DNA of 64,000 nt from Streptomyces sp. P3 (GCA_016893485.2 JAFEKX020000001.1:3844001-3908000); one strand, 5' to 3'. Counted from the stretch's first letter, positions 28,811 to 39,755 are shown. Numbers and translations are program-made. Notes: generated by a model not told the origin, from the letters alone.

Positions 28811-30141
28811 CTACACCCCCGCCAGCCTGGTCACCGTGTAGATCAACAAGCCCACCAGCGATCCCACCACCGTGCCATTGATCCGGATGAACTGCAGGTC
28901 GCGGCCGATGTTCGCCTCGATCTTCCGGGTGGTGTGCTCGGCGTCCCAGCCGGCCACGGTGTCGGTGATCAGGAGGTGATCTCCTTGCGGTAGGTCGTCA
29001 CGACGTACACCGCCGCGCCCTCGACCCAGCCGTCCACCTTCGCCTGGAGCTTCGGTTCCACGGCCATCCGCGCGCCCAGCGACAGCAGCGAGGCCCGCAC
29101 CCGCAGCCGTAGCTCACTGCGCTCGTCCTCGGCGGCCGACACGATCATCGAGCGGACGGACGTCCAGGCGCTCGCGATCAGGTCCTGGACCTCGCCGCGG
29201 CCGAGGACCTCGCCCTTGAGGCGCTCCACGCGCGCGCGGGTCTCCGTGTCGGACTGGAGGTCGGCGGCGAAGTCGCCGAGGAAGCGGTCCAGGCGCCGCG
29301 GGCCGGGTGGGAGGGCATGTCCCGCATCTCGGTGACGAAGCGGAGCAGTTCCTTGTAGACGCGCTCGCCGATGCGCTTGTCGACGAATCTCGGGGTCCAG
29401 CCGGGGCGCCGCCCTCGACGGCGTCCATGACCTGCTCGTCGTGCAGGACCAGCCAGTCGTGCGCGCGGGCGACGATCAGGTCGACGACCCGCTTGTGGCC
29501 GCCGTCGGCGACGATCCGCTCCAGGGTCTTGCCGATGCCGGGGGCGATCTCCTGCGCGTCGGCCCGGCGGGTGATCGCCTCGCCGACGATCGCCTGGACG
29601 TCCGAGTCCCGCAGGACCGTGAGGGCGCCCCGGAGGGCCGCCGACAGCTCGGCCGTGACGCGGTCCGCGTGGTCGGGGTCGGCGAGCCAGGTGCCGAGGC
29701 GGCTGCCGATGCCGACCGCGCGCAGCCGCTGTCGTACGACCTCCTCGGAGAGGAAGTTCTCGCCGACGAACTCGCCGAGGGAGACGCCCAGTTGGTCCTT
29801 CTTGGTGGGGATGATCGCGGTGTGCGGGATGGGCAGGCCAGGGGGTGGCGGAAGAGGGCCGTGACCGCGAACCAGTCGGCCATCGCGCCGACCATGCCCG
29901 CCTCGGCCGCCGCCGCGACATAGCCCGCCCAGGGTCCGGCGCCCGAGTGCGACGCCCATTTCGCGAGGATGTAGACGACGGCCACGAAGAGCAGCAGCGC
30001 CAGCGCGGTCAGCTTCATGCGGCGGACGCCGCGCTGTCTCTCCTGGTCGGCGGCGCTGAACGTGGTCATCGTGCGGCGGGACCCGTCGCTCTCCAGGCCC
30101 GGCCCGGCCTTGTCCGCCGCCCCCGCTGCTGTCCGGTCCAT
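28811..30141 (-). CDS. DUF445 membrane protein, several frameshifts
   Basis: Starts at ATG 30141 (MDRTAAGAADKAGPG; GTG 30171 possible). The N-terminal TM (MKLTALALLLFVAVVYILAK) is followed by AGMVGAMADWFAVTALFRHP and IIPTKKDQLGVSLGEFVGEN, both diagnostic of DUF445. A long helical periplasm-facing or cytoplasmic region leads to DLQFIRINGTVVGSLVGLLI, a C-terminal TM. Breaks lie near 29845, 29400, 29295 and 28975. DUF445 proteins are widespread membrane proteins of unknown function, sometimes linked to envelope stress. About 440 residues when repaired. Confidence 0.85.
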
Positions 30142-30277
30142 CCGCTCCACCCGTTCGCCCGTACCGTGCACATTGTCCCTTCCTGTCCGACTCCCGGAAC
30201 TGGACAGGAGTTCCCGTTGTCACCCGATCGGGCAAAATGGCAGGGTCCTGCCATTCACCCGAGGAGCTCAGTACCGC

Positions 30278-31603
30278 GTGACCAAGCGTCGTGGTTATGC
30301 CCTGCTGTCCGCGATCATCACCCTGATCGCGGTCCTTTCCGCCTGCATATACCTCGGGGCCGCCGCGGGCGACGGAACCCGCGACGACGGAAGAACTCCC
30401 CGGGCTCCCGCTCCGGCGGCAGCTCCGCCGCCCCCGCCTCGGCCGGCACCTGGGTCGGCGCCTGGGCCGCCGCCCCCGTGGCCGGTGAGCCCGGCACGGA
30501 GAACACCGGTACGGCGGGCCGCTCGGTGCGCAACATCGTGCACACCAGCGCGGGCGGCGCGGGCGCCCGGATCACCCTGTCCAACCTCTACGGCCGGACC
30601 CCGCTCGGCATCACCCACGCCTCGATCGCCCTCGCCGCCGCCCACAACAGCTCCGCCGCCGCCCCGGGCACCATGCGGCGGCTGACCTTCGGCGGCGCGA
30701 CCTCGGTCACCATCCCGGCCGGGCAGCAGACGCTCAGCGACGCCGTCCGCCTCCAAGTGCCCTCGGGCGCCGACCTGTTGGTCACCACCTACTCCCCACC
30801 GCGTCGGGGCCGGTCACCTACCACCCGTACGCACGGCAGATCTCCTATCTCGCCGCCGGCGACCACGCCGAGGACGCGACCGGCACGCCGTACCGCGAAC
30901 GCACCGCGATCTGGCGGTACTTGACGTCGGTGGACGTGCTGAGCGACCAGGCGAACGGCACGGTCGTCGCGTTCGGCGACTCGATAACCGACGGCTCCAC
31001 CTCGACCGAGAGCGCCAACCGCCGCTGGCCGGACGCCTTTTCGCAGCGGCTGCGCGCGGCCGTCGCCGCCGGGCAGGACGTGCCCCGCTACAGCGTCGTC
31101 AACGAGGGCATCAGCGGCAACCGCGTCCTCGTGAGTCTCGACGGCGTGCCCGCCGCCAACCAGAGCGGCCTCACCCGCTTCACCCGTGACGTGCTGGGCC
31201 GCCCGAACGTCAAGGTCGTCGTCGTCGACCTCGGCATCAACGACGTCCTGCACGGCGCCCCCGCCGACCGGATCGTCACCGGCCTGCGCACCCTCGTCGG
31301 CCAGGCCCACGCCCGCGGCATCAAGGTCGTCGGCGCCACCTGACACCCTTCGGCGGCTACCCCCGCAGCTCGGCGGCCCGGAACGCGGTCCGCCAGCAGG
31401 TCAACGCAGCGATCAGGAGCGGCACGGTCTACGACGCCGTCGTCGACTTCGACAAGGCCCTGCGCGACCCGTACGACCCGCGCAGGTACGCCCGGGAGTA
31501 CGACTCGGGCGACCATCTCCACCCCGGCGACCGGGGCTACCGGAAGATGGCGGCCACGATCGACCTGGCGGACCTCAAGGGCGCGGTGCCCGCCCAGCTG
31601 TAG
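30278..31603 (+). CDS. Secreted SGNH/GDSL-family hydrolase, frameshifted
   Basis: Starts at GTG 30278, with GAGGAG 11 bases before. A signal anchor (GYALLSAIITLIAVLSACIY) precedes a Gly/Ser linker, an N-terminal beta domain (TWVGAWAAAPV, HTSAGGAGARITLSNLYGRT), then the SGNH core: block I FGDSITDGS, block II NEGISGNRV, block III LGINDVLHG and block V DSGDHLHPGDRGY. These supply Ser, Gly, Asn and the Asp-His pair. Breaks lie near 30400, 30800 and 31343. Likely an extracellular esterase or lipase; substrate not determined. Confidence 0.85.
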
Positions 31604-31626
31604 CCCGGGCCCCTCGCGGAAAAACC

Positions 31627-32486
31627 TCAGTCCCAGTCCCGGTGCCTGCGCTCGCGCCGGTCGCGGTGCCGCTCGCGCCGCTCCTCGTGCCGTTCCCTGC
31701 GCTCCTCGTGGCGGCGGCGGATCGCGTCGCGGTGTTCCTCCATGGCCTCGCGATGGGCGTCGTGCAGGCCGGACAGGGCGTCGCGGTGGGAGCCGTGGAG
31801 CTCCTTGGCGGAGGAGCCGCGGTCCAGTTTCTGCTGACGGCGCTCCTCCTTGAGGCGCTGCCGCTCCGCCCGGGTCACCTTGCGTTCGATGCCGACGCCG
31901 CCCCAGAAGGCGAAGCCGGTGACGATCACGCGCGGGGCGCCCGGGTCGCCCGGCACGCCCTCCTCGCTGTGGTCGAAGGCGCCCATGATGCCGATGCCGC
32001 GGACGACGACCTCGACGCCGGGCGGCACGACGACCTGTGCTCCGCCCATGATCGCGATGCAGTTGATCTCGACCTCGCGGTCCGCGAAGTTCGCCTCGCG
32101 CAGGTCGATCTCGCCGCCGCCGAAGAAGGAGAAGCAGGTGAAGCGCTTCGGCACCGTCCACCGGCCCTTGCGCTGGAACCCGGACAGGATGGCCACCGCG
32201 CCGGTCGACGAGCCCTCGCCGCCGACGATCCGTCCGGCCCAACTCCCGCCGTCCACCGGCTCCTTGACCATGTTCACCCGCGGCGGCGGGGCGACCCCGG
32301 GGCGGGCAGGTCCTGGGTGATGGGGGTGAGGTCGCCGTACGTCCGCGCCTTGTAGGTCGCCTCCAGCCGCTCCTCGAACTCCTCCATGTCGAGGCGGCCT
32401 TCCGCGACGGCGTCGCGCAGCACCTCGGCGACTCGCTCACGGTCGGCGTCGGATGCGCGGAGCTCCGGGACTGCGTCGTCGGTCAT
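31627..32486 (-). CDS. DUF1707 and LiaF-like domain protein, one frameshift
   Basis: The N-terminus (ATG 32486) holds the DUF1707 SHOCT-like signature LRASDADRERVAEVLRDAVA and GRLDMEEFEERLEATYKART. After a break near 32295 the middle is a beta-helix-like stretch (CFSFFGGGEIDLREANF, INCIAIMGGAQVVVPPGVEV) of the cell-wall-active antibiotics response type. The tail from about residue 210 is highly charged, with repeats such as HEERRERHEERRERHRDRRE. Probably a cytoplasmic, membrane-associated envelope-stress protein. Function is not established. Confidence 0.75.
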
Positions 32487-32554
32487 ACGGAGCAGCCTAC
32501 GAGGTGACTCCGCGCAGGGCCATGAGGGAAAGCGGGCCCGCCTTCCCCCTCGTC

Positions 32555-33528
32555 CTACGACACCGCTTCCTCGGCCTGCTCCGCGTACATCTTGGCGATC
32601 ACCGCCTCGATGTCCGGCTCCCGCACCGACAGGTCCACCATCGGGTACTCCGCCGCGATCCGCGCGACCAGCGGCGCCGCCGACTCCGACGCGGGGAACG
32701 CCAGCCACTGCCTCGGACCCTCCACCTTCACGACCCGCGCGTCCGGCACCTCGATCGGGGGCAACTCCCGTTCCAGGTCCACCACAAGGGTCCGCTCGCT
32801 CTCCCCCGCCTCGTGCAGGCCGGCGAGGGGGCCGTCGTACATCAGGCGGCCGTGGTCGATGACCATCACGCGGGAGCACAGCTGCTCGATGTCCTGGAGG
32901 TCATGGGTGGTGAGCAGGACCGTGGTGCCGCGCTCGGCGTTCAGGTCCCGCAGGAACTCACGGACCTTGGCCTTGGAGATGACGTCCAGGCCGATGGTCG
33001 GCTCGTCGAGGTAGAGCACCTCGGGGTCGTGCAGCAGGGCCGCCGCGATGTCGCCGCGCATCCGCTGGCCCAGGGAGAGTTGGCGTACGGGGACGTCCAA
33101 CAGGGCGCCCAGTTCGAGGAGTTCGACACAGCGGTCGAGGTTCTCGGCGTAACGGGCGTCCGGGATGCGGTACATGCGGTGCATCAGCTTGTACGAGTCG
33201 ATCAGCGGGAGGTCCCACCACAGGGTGGTCCGCTGGCCGAAGACCACGCCGATGCGGTGCGCGAGCCGGGTGCGCTCGCGGGACGGATCGATGCCGGCGA
33301 CCCGCAGCCGGCCGCCGCTCGGGGTGAGGATGCCGGTCAGCATCTTGATGGTGGTCGACTCCCGGCGCCGTTCGGGCCGATGTAGCCGACCATCTCGCCG
33401 CGTGCCACGGCGAAGGAGATCGAGTCGACGGCCCGCACCTGCCGCCGCTCCCGCTTCATGAACCCGGCCTTCTTGCGCACGTCGAAGACCTTCTCGACGC
33501 GGTCGAGTTGAATGAAATGCTCGTCCAC
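32555..33528 (-). CDS. ABC transporter ATP-binding protein, one frameshift
   Basis: Starts at GTG 33528 (VDEHFIQLDRVEKVF). Walker A is IGPNGAG, then after a missing base near 33360 KSTTIKMLTGIL. The Q-loop is VVFGQRTTLWWDLPL, the signature LSLGQRMRGDIAAALLHDPE and Walker B VLYLDEPTIGLDVISK. The H-loop is TTHDLQDIEQL. The long N-terminal linker and FGQRTTLWWDLP region fit the ATPases paired with ABC-2 permeases in daunorubicin-like or lipid exporters. Last gene of a three-gene operon; 5 bp from the upstream permease. Confidence 0.88.
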
Positions 33529-33533
33529 GACTC

Positions 33534-34388
33534 TCAACTCCCGGTGCTTCGGTACGACTTGAGCCCGGCCCGCCAGGCGAGACCGGCCAGCGCACAGCAG
33601 GCGGACGCGACCAGCGGCGACGCGAAGGCCGCGCCCGCCGGCAGGTCCAGCGGGTACGGCCGCCCCAACACGTAGGAGGCGGGCACCCAGTTGACGAAGG
33701 CGAGCGGCAGCATGAAGGTCACGCCCCGCACGAAGTCCTTGCCGAACACGGCCGGCGGATACGACAGCAGGGTGTTGCCGCCGTAGGTGAACGCGTTCTG
33801 CACCTCGGCCGCGTCCTGCGCCAGGATCTGGAAGGCCGCGCCCGCCACGAACAGCGCCCCGAAGATCGCCGCCCCGCAGAGCAGCATCACCGGCACCAAC
33901 AGCACCTTCCCGACCGTCCAGTCGACGTCGATGTGGAGCAGCGCGTACCCGAGGACCAGGGTGCCCTGGGTGATCCGGCCCAGTCGGCGCAGCGCGAAGC
34001 GGTCGGCGCCGATCTGCGCCAGCACCGGCGCCGGGCGCACCAGGAGGGTGTCGAAGGAGCCGTCGCGGATGCGGGCGCCGAGGACGTCCATCGAGCCGAG
34101 GACCAGGTCGGAGAGGCCGAACGCGGTCGACGACAGGCCGTACAGGAAGGCGACTTCGGGCAGCGACCAGCCGCCGAGCGAGCCGACCTGGGAGAACATC
34201 AGCAGGATGGTGACGAAGTCGAGGCCGGTCACCAGCAGGTTGCCGACGACGGTGATGACGAAGGACGTGCGGTAGGCCATGCTCGACCGGATCCACATCC
34301 CGGCGATGAGGCCGTAGGCGCGCAACCCCTCGCGCCAGCGCGGCAGTTCACCCGCCCGCTGCTCGCTCCGGCGGATCGTCTCAGCCAC
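33534..34388 (-). CDS. ABC-2 type permease subunit
   Basis: Intact 284-residue protein starting at GTG 34388. Six hydrophobic segments, for example FVITVVGNLLVTGLDFVTIL, LLVPVMLLCGAAIFGALFVA and GAAFASPLVASACCALAGLA. The middle has IRDGSFDTLLVRPAPVLAQI, the conserved cytoplasmic segment of this permease family. The start overlaps the upstream permease stop by 8 bp. With the sister permease it forms a heterodimeric export channel. Confidence 0.85.
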   Translation of the reverse strand: MAETIRRSEQRAGELPRWREGLRAYGLIAGMWIRSSMAYRTSFVITVVGNLLVTGLDFVTILLMFSQVGSLGGWSLPEVAFLYGLSSTAFGLSDLVLGSMDVLGARIRDGSFDTLLVRPAPVLAQIGADRFALRRLGRITQGTLVLGYALLHIDVDWTVGKVLLVPVMLLCGAAIFGALFVAGAAFQILAQDAAEVQNAFTYGGNTLLSYPPAVFGKDFVRGVTFMLPLAFVNWVPASYVLGRPYPLDLPAGAAFASPLVASACCALAGLAWRAGLKSYRSTGS

Positions 34389-35180
34389 CCTGCACCACCA
34401 CTCTCCGCGTCGCCGCCGACTGCGTCAGCCGCCCCGCCACGAGCAGCACCACCGCCCAGGTCGCCTGGAACGCGTACGCGTGGAGCGGGTCGGTCTTTCC
34501 CATCAGGACGTCCGCGGGCATCTGGAGCTGCGCCGCCCAGGGCAGCGCCTGGACGAACGTGCCGAGGCCGCCGGGGAAGGCGTTCAGCGGGAGCACCATG
34601 CCCGAGCAGAAGATCCCCAGGATCATCATGGCCTGGTTGATGCCCGTGCCGTCCAGCAGCCAGAACACGCTCAGCGCCGCGAGATAGCGGATGCCGAAGC
34701 TGACGACCATCGCGAGCAGCAGCGCCACCAGGAGGGCCAGCCAGGACGTGACGTCCGTAGGAAGTGCCATCGGGAAGAACAGCGCGCCGAACGCGAACGG
34801 GATCACGCCCCGGCCGATCAGCTGGAACAGAGCCCGGCCGAAGTCGCTTGCCAGCCACCAGAGTTGGAGGTCGGCGGGCCGGTACAGGTCGACGGCGATG
34901 TCGCCCGTGCGGATGCGGTCCATCAGGTCCTTCTCGAACCCGCCGCCCTGGATCGCCAGCGTCGCGTACAGACACTGCCCGAGCCACACGTACGTGACCG
35001 CCTGCGCCTGGTCGTAGCCCCCGAGATGCGGGCGCTCGTCCCACAGCGCCAGGTACGTGTAGACGAGGACGACACCGAAGACGGTGTTGGTGAAGACCCC
35101 GGCGAGCGTCGCCGCCCGGTACGTCGCGTACCGCCTGAAACCCCCGCCGCGACGGCCGCGTACAACCGCCCAGCGCCCAC
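34381..35180 (-). CDS. ABC-2 type permease subunit, one frameshift near the start
   Basis: Start at GTG 35180 with GGAGGG eight bases upstream (VGAGRLYAAVAAG). One G is missing near 35140, after which FRRYATYRAATLAGVFTNTV and VLVYTYLALWDERPHLGGYD follow. RIRTGDIAVDLYRPADLQLW matches the cytoplasmic element of the sister permease. First gene of the operon permease-permease-ATPase. The substrate is unknown. Confidence 0.85.
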
Positions 35181-35401
35181 AGAAACCACCCTCCGTCCCC
35201 TCTTGACACCGAAGCGCAGGAGCCTAGTGCGCAGGTGGTGACGCACGCCACGCATTTTCCGGGCAAGTGCGTGCCGATGGTCGGGAACGGAACGCATGGT
35301 GCGAGAGTCTTCGTCTGGGGGCGCAGAAGCGCACAAGGCCGTACAGGAACGTACGAGGCCGTACGGGACCGTACGACGCGAAACAGGAGTCCGTGCACGA
35401 C

Positions 35402-37851
35402 ATGAGCGACCAGCCGCAGCCGCAGCAGCCGAACCAGGGCTGGGCACCGAGAGAGCCGGAAGCGGCCGCCACCCCCGAGGCCCCGCGGCGCCCGGCGGTG
35501 AGAAGCCGAAGAAGGCCAAGCGGCCCAAGCGCACCGGGTGGCGCCGGGCCATCCCGACCTGGCGGATGACGCTCGGCGGGGTCGTCGTGCTCGTCGCGCT
35601 GCTGATCGGCGCGTTCTACCTCGGCTACTCGCTGGTCAAGATCCCGCCGGCCAACGCGCTCGCCATGAAGCAGTCCAACGTGTACCTCTACGCGGACGGC
35701 TCCCAACTCGCCCGCGACGGCGAGGTCAACCGCGAGAACGTGGGCCTCGCCCAGGTCTCGAAGAACGCCCAGCACGCCGTACTCGCCGCCGAGGACCGGG
35801 ACTTCTACACCGAGTCCGCCGTCGACCCCAAGGCGATGGTCCGCGCCGCGTGGAACACCGCGACCGGCAAGGGCACCCAGTCCGGCTCGACGATCACCCA
35901 GCAGTACGTCAAGAACTACTACCTGGGCCAGGAACAGACCGTCACCCGAAAGGTGAAGGAGTTCTTCATCTCGATCAAGCTGGACCGCGAGGAGTCCAAG
36001 GACGAGATCCTGGAGGGCTACCTCAACACCAGCTACTTCGGCCGCAACGCCTACGGCATCCAGGCCGCCGCCCAGGCCTACTACGGCAAGGACGCCGCCG
36101 ACCTCGACGCCGGCCGCGGCGCCTACCTCGCCGCGCTGCTGAACGCGCCGAGCGAGTACGACGTCGTGGCGCACCCGGAGAACAAGGCCTCGGCGCTGGC
36201 CCGTTGGAACTACGTCCTCGACGGCATGGTCAAGAAGGGCTGGCTCACCCAGGCCGAGCGCACCGGCATGAAGTTCCCCATGCCGAAGGAGGCCACGGCC
36301 TCAACGAGCATGTCCGGACAGCGTGGTTACATCGTCGGCGCGATCAAGGACTACCTCACCACCAACAAGATCATCGACGCGGACACCCTCGAAGCGGGCG
36401 GCTACCGCATCACGACCACCCTGCAGAAGAGCAAGCAGGACGCCTTCGTGAAGTCCGTCAACGACCAACTCATGTCCAAGCTCGACAAGAAGAGCCGCAA
36501 GGTCGACAACTACGTACGCGCGGGCGGGGCTTCGGTCGACCCCAAGACCGGCAGAATCGTCGCGATGTACGGCGGCATCGACTACGTGAAGCAGTACACG
36601 AACGGCGCGACCCGCGGCGACTTCCAAGTCGGCTCCACCTTCAAGCCGTTCGTCCTCACCTCCGCGATCCAGAACGGCTCGCAGACCCAGGACGGCCAGA
36701 CCATCACGCCCAACACCTACTACGACGGCACCAACAAGCGCCCCGTGGAAGGCTGGAACGGCGGCTCGTACGCGCCCGAGAACGAGGACGAGGTCTCCTA
36801 CGGCGACATCACCGTCCGCACCGCGACCGACAAGTCCGTCAACTCGGTGTACGCGCAGATGGCGGTCGACGTCGGCCCCACGAAGGTCAAGCAGACCGCC
36901 GTCGATCTCGGCATCCCGTCCGACACCCCCGACCTGACCGCCACCCCGTCGATCGCGCTCGGCCCGTCCACCGCGAGCGTCCTCGACATGGCGGAGGCCT
37001 ACGCCACCATCGCCAACCACGGTGAGCGGCACACGTACACGATGATCTCGAAGATCACCAAGGACGGCACCAACGAGATCAAGCTGCCGGCGAACAAGAC
37101 GACCCGCGCGGTCAGCCGCGAGGCCGCCGACACCACCACCTCGGTCCTGCAGAGCGTCGTCGACAACGGCACGGCCACCGCCGCCCAGGGCGCCGACCGC
37201 CCCGCCGCCGGCAAGACCGGCACGGCGGAGGAGGACACGGCGGCCTGGTTCGCGGGCTACACCCCCGACCTCGCCACCGTCGTCTCCGTCATGGGCCAGG
37301 ACCCGACCACCGCCGCCCACAAGTCGCTCTACGGCGCGATGGGCCTCGAACGCGTCAACGGCGGCGGGGCGCCCGCCGAGATCTGGGCCCAGTTCACCAA
37401 GTCCGCCCTCAAGGGCACCGAGGCCAGCGACTTCGACCTCCAGCTCCAGGACGGCGCCGAGACCGTCGCCCCCGCGAGCCAGCAGCCCAGCCGGCCGGCG
37501 ACCACCGGCGACCAGAACAACGGCGGCACGACCACCACCGGCGGCCAGGGCGACCAGGGCAAGACCCAGGGCCAGACCGACGGCGGTACGACGACCACCG
37601 GCGGCGGCACCACCACCACGACCGGCGGCACCACCGGCACCACGACCGACGGCACCACCGGCACGGGCGGCACCACCACCGGCGGCGGCACCACGACCAA
37701 CGGCGGCACCACCGGCACGACCACGGACGGCGGGACCACCACGACCGGCGGCACGACAGGCACCACGACGGACGGCGGGACGACCGGGGACACGACCGGC
37801 GGCACGACGACCGCCGGGCCGCAGAGCACCACCGGCCGGAAAAAGGAGTGA
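35402..37851 (+). CDS. Bifunctional class A penicillin-binding protein with Gly/Thr-rich tail, one frameshift
   Basis: Starts at ATG 35402. A Pro/Gln-rich cytoplasmic head has a frame break near 35500, then basic KPKKAKRPKRTGWRR and a TM (LGGVVVLVALLIGAFYLGY). The GT51 glycosyltransferase domain has AAEDRDFYTESAVD, GSTITQQYVKNYYLG and LNTSYFGRNAYGIQAAAQAY. The transpeptidase has the SxxK serine in GSTFKPF, SVN in DKSVNSVY and KTG in GKTGTAEED. Residues from about 705 on form a 110-residue GGTTTTGG-type tail. It polymerises and cross-links peptidoglycan outside the membrane. Confidence 0.92.
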
Positions 37852-37900
37852 CGGCCCGCTCTTGAAGGCGGGGTGACGGTGGGTTTCGAAGGCGGGGGTC

Positions 37901-38220
37901 TCAGTGACCGGAGGTCGCCTTCAGCCCCACCACGGCGACCAGCAGCAGACACACGAAGAAGATCCGGGCGGCGGTGACAGGCTCCCCAGCACCACCATGC
38001 CGAGCACCGCCGCCCCCGCCGCACCGATCCCGACCCACACGCCGTAGGCGGTACCGATCGGGAGCGACTTCGCGGCGTACGACAGCAGCAGCATGCTGGC
38101 GACGATCCCGGCGCCGGTGAACACGCTGGGGACGAGCCGGGTGAACCCGTCGGTGTACTTCATCCCGATCGACCAGCCGACTTCGAGCAGACCGGCGACG
38201 ACAAGCAGAACCCAGGCCAT
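37901..38220 (-). CDS. Small multidrug resistance family guanidinium exporter (Gdx/SugE-type), frameshifted
   Basis: About 106 residues from ATG 38220 with four TM segments: MAWVLLVVAGLLEVGWSIGM, TGAGIVASMLLLSYAAK, GTAYGVWVGIGAAGAAVLGM and ARIFFVCLLLVAVVGLK. The conserved membrane Glu is in LLEVGW. One base is missing near 37978 (VVLG|EPVTAARI). A guanidine-III riboswitch 38 bp upstream argues for the Gdx guanidinium/H+ antiporter function rather than general drug efflux. Direct start context: GAGGTGCCTCTC before ATG. Confidence 0.88.
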
Positions 38221-38257
38221 GAGAGGCACCTCCGAGGCACGTACGTGACTGACGGCA

Positions 38258-38302
38258 GTGCGTCGTCTTTGCGTGTCTCCCGGTACGGCGCGTCTCGTCG
38301 GG
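38258..38302 (-). promoter_or_regulatory. Guanidine-III (ykkC-III) riboswitch
   Basis: On the minus strand: CCCGACGAGACGCGCCGTAC, then CGGGAGACACGC, then AAAGACGACGC. This matches the published guanidine-III pattern: a CCCG/CGGG stem enclosing ACGAG and GCGCCGTAC, then a CAA(G/A)GACG-CGC segment pairing back as a pseudoknot (one C-A mismatch here). It ends 38 bases before the SMR exporter start, inside its leader. Guanidine would be expected to turn the exporter on. Confidence 0.85.
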
Positions 38303-38333
38303 TTCTTCTCCAACGTAGCAAAGGAACGGCAAA

Positions 38334-38361
38334 GGGGCTGGTGACGATGGTCACCAGCCCC
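38334..38361. terminator. Bidirectional-looking hairpin terminator
   Basis: GGGGCTGGTGAC and GTCACCAGCCCC pair perfectly over 12 bp with loop GATG. AAA precedes and TTTT follows on the plus strand; on the minus strand the hairpin is followed by TTTGCC. It follows the GroES-like gene, which is read leftward. Confidence 0.8.
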
Positions 38362-38385
38362 TTTTGACGCTTGCTGCCCGGCTGC

Positions 38386-38748
38386 TTACAGGTACAGCCC
38401 GGTCGAGTCCTCGGACCCCTCGAACCGGTCCGCGGCGACCGCGTGCAGATCCCGCTCCCGCATCAGGACGTAGGCCACCCCGCGCACCTCGACCTCCGCA
38501 CGGTCCTCCGGGTCGTACAGCACCCGGTCACCGGGCTCCACCGTCCGCACGTTCTGCCCCACGGCGACCACGTCGGCCCAGGCCAGCCGACGCCCCACGG
38601 CCGCCGTCGCGGGAATCAGGATCCCGCCACCCGAACGCCGCTCGCCCTCGCTCTTGTCCTGACGCACCAGCACACGGTCGTGCAGCATCCGGATGGGCAG
38701 CTTGTCGTTCTGGGTGCTCTGCTCGTCTCTCTTGGCGCTCACGCCCAC
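38386..38748 (-). CDS. GroES/Cpn10-family protein
   Basis: Intact 120-residue protein. Matches the chaperonin-10 barrel: PIRMLHDRVLVRQDKSEGER with the mobile-loop region RRSGGGILIP, then VVAVGQNVRTVEPGDRVLYD. A charged N-terminal extension of about 15 residues and the tail RFEGSEDSTGLYL differ from housekeeping GroES. No groEL is adjacent. It may be a stand-alone co-chaperonin homologue, and a true folding role is uncertain. Confidence 0.8.
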   Translation of the reverse strand: MGVSAKRDEQSTQNDKLPIRMLHDRVLVRQDKSEGERRSGGGILIPATAAVGRRLAWADVVAVGQNVRTVEPGDRVLYDPEDRAEVEVRGVAYVLMRERDLHAVAADRFEGSEDSTGLYL

Positions 38749-38819
38749 GAACCTACCTGTCCACGGCCCGTCCGTACGCGGCCGGGTGGCCCCGGAACCG
38801 GCCCCGTCCCGAAGCTTCG

Positions 38820-39158
38820 TCAGCGCTTGCGACGCCGGGAGCCGAGGACGAACAGGCCCACGACACCGACGGCGACCAGCGCGACCGGGACGATCCGCTC
38901 GATCCGCGGGGCGCCCTCCTCGTCCACGAACTGACCCCTGACATCGCTCACGACGCGGTTGACGCCGACGTACGCCCTGCCGAGGGTGTGGTCGATGTTC
39001 GACGCGACCTTGGCCTTCGCGTCGCCCACGATCGTCTTCGGGTGCACCCGCACCCCGATCTCGTCGAGCGTGTCGGCCAGGACATCGCGGCGGCGCTTGA
39101 TGTCCGCCTCGATCTGCGCCGGCGTTCTGGTGTCCGGCGTGTTCGACGTGTCCGTCAC
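38820..39158 (-). CDS. DUF3618 membrane protein
   Basis: About 112 residues from GTG 39158 (VTDTSNTPDTRTPAQIEADI). The signature is RTPAQIEADIKRRRDVLADT with LDEIGVRVHPKTIVGDAKAK, followed by one C-terminal TM (IVPVALVAVGVVGLFVLG) and a basic SRRRKR end. DUF3618 is typical of actinobacteria, often with phage-shock or envelope genes. Divergent from the bcp gene. Confidence 0.85.
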   Translation of the reverse strand: MTDTSNTPDTRTPAQIEADIKRRRDVLADTLDEIGVRVHPKTIVGDAKAKVASNIDHTLGRAYVGVNRVVSDVRGQFVDEEGAPRIERIVPVALVAVGVVGLFVLGSRRRKR

Positions 39159-39251
39159 CGTACGGCCTCCGAAGTCTGCTGGTACTTGTGCCGCACAGTC
39201 TGTCAGCTCTCGGGCGGACTGCACTGTCAGCACCCCGGTTACGCTAGCGCG

Positions 39252-39718
39252 ATGAGTGAACGACTCCAGCCCGGGGACGTTGCCCCCGCCTTCACGCTGC
39301 CCGACGCCGACGGCCACGATGTGTCCCTCGCCGACCACAAGGGCCGCAAGGTCATCGTCTACTTCTACCCGGCGGCCCTGACCCCCGGCTGCACCAAGCA
39401 GGCCTGCGACTTCACGGACAACCTGGAGCTGCTGACGGGCGCCGGGTACGACGTCATCGGCATCTCCCCGACCAGCCGGAGAAGCTCGCCAAGTTCCGCG
39501 AGAAGGAGAACCTCAAGGTCACCCTCCTCGCGGACCCCGACAAGAAGGTCCTCGACGCGTACGCGGCCTTCGGCGAGAAGAAGAACTACGGCAAGACGTA
39601 CATGGGCGTGATCCGCTCCACGGTCATCGTCGACGAGGCCGGCAAGGTCGAGCACGCGCTGTACAACGTGCGGGCGACGGGCCACGTGGCAAAGATCATC
39701 AAGGACCTGGGCATCTGA
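39252..39718 (+). CDS. bcp: Thioredoxin-dependent thiol peroxidase (BCP-type peroxiredoxin), one frameshift
   Basis: Starts at ATG 39252 (MSERLQPGDVAPAFTLPDAD). The peroxidatic Cys is in PAALTPGCTKQACDFTDN, with a second Cys five residues on as in 2-Cys BCP. A missing C near 39472 breaks the frame; repaired it reads ISPDQPEKLAKFREKENLK. The end is HVAKIIKDLGI. It reduces hydrogen peroxide and organic hydroperoxides in the cytoplasm using thioredoxin. About 155 residues, normal for the family. Confidence 0.88.
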
Positions 39719-39755
39719 ACGCGGGGCCCCTGGCCCCCACCGCCCTTCCACACCT

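Noticed and set aside
36301..37320. Long open frame antisense to the PBP gene
   Set aside because: Typical high-GC shadow frame; the plus strand has all PBP motifs and proper codon bias.
38386..38748. Housekeeping groES
   Set aside because: No groEL follows, and the N-terminal extension and tail differ from canonical GroES; kept as GroES-family only.
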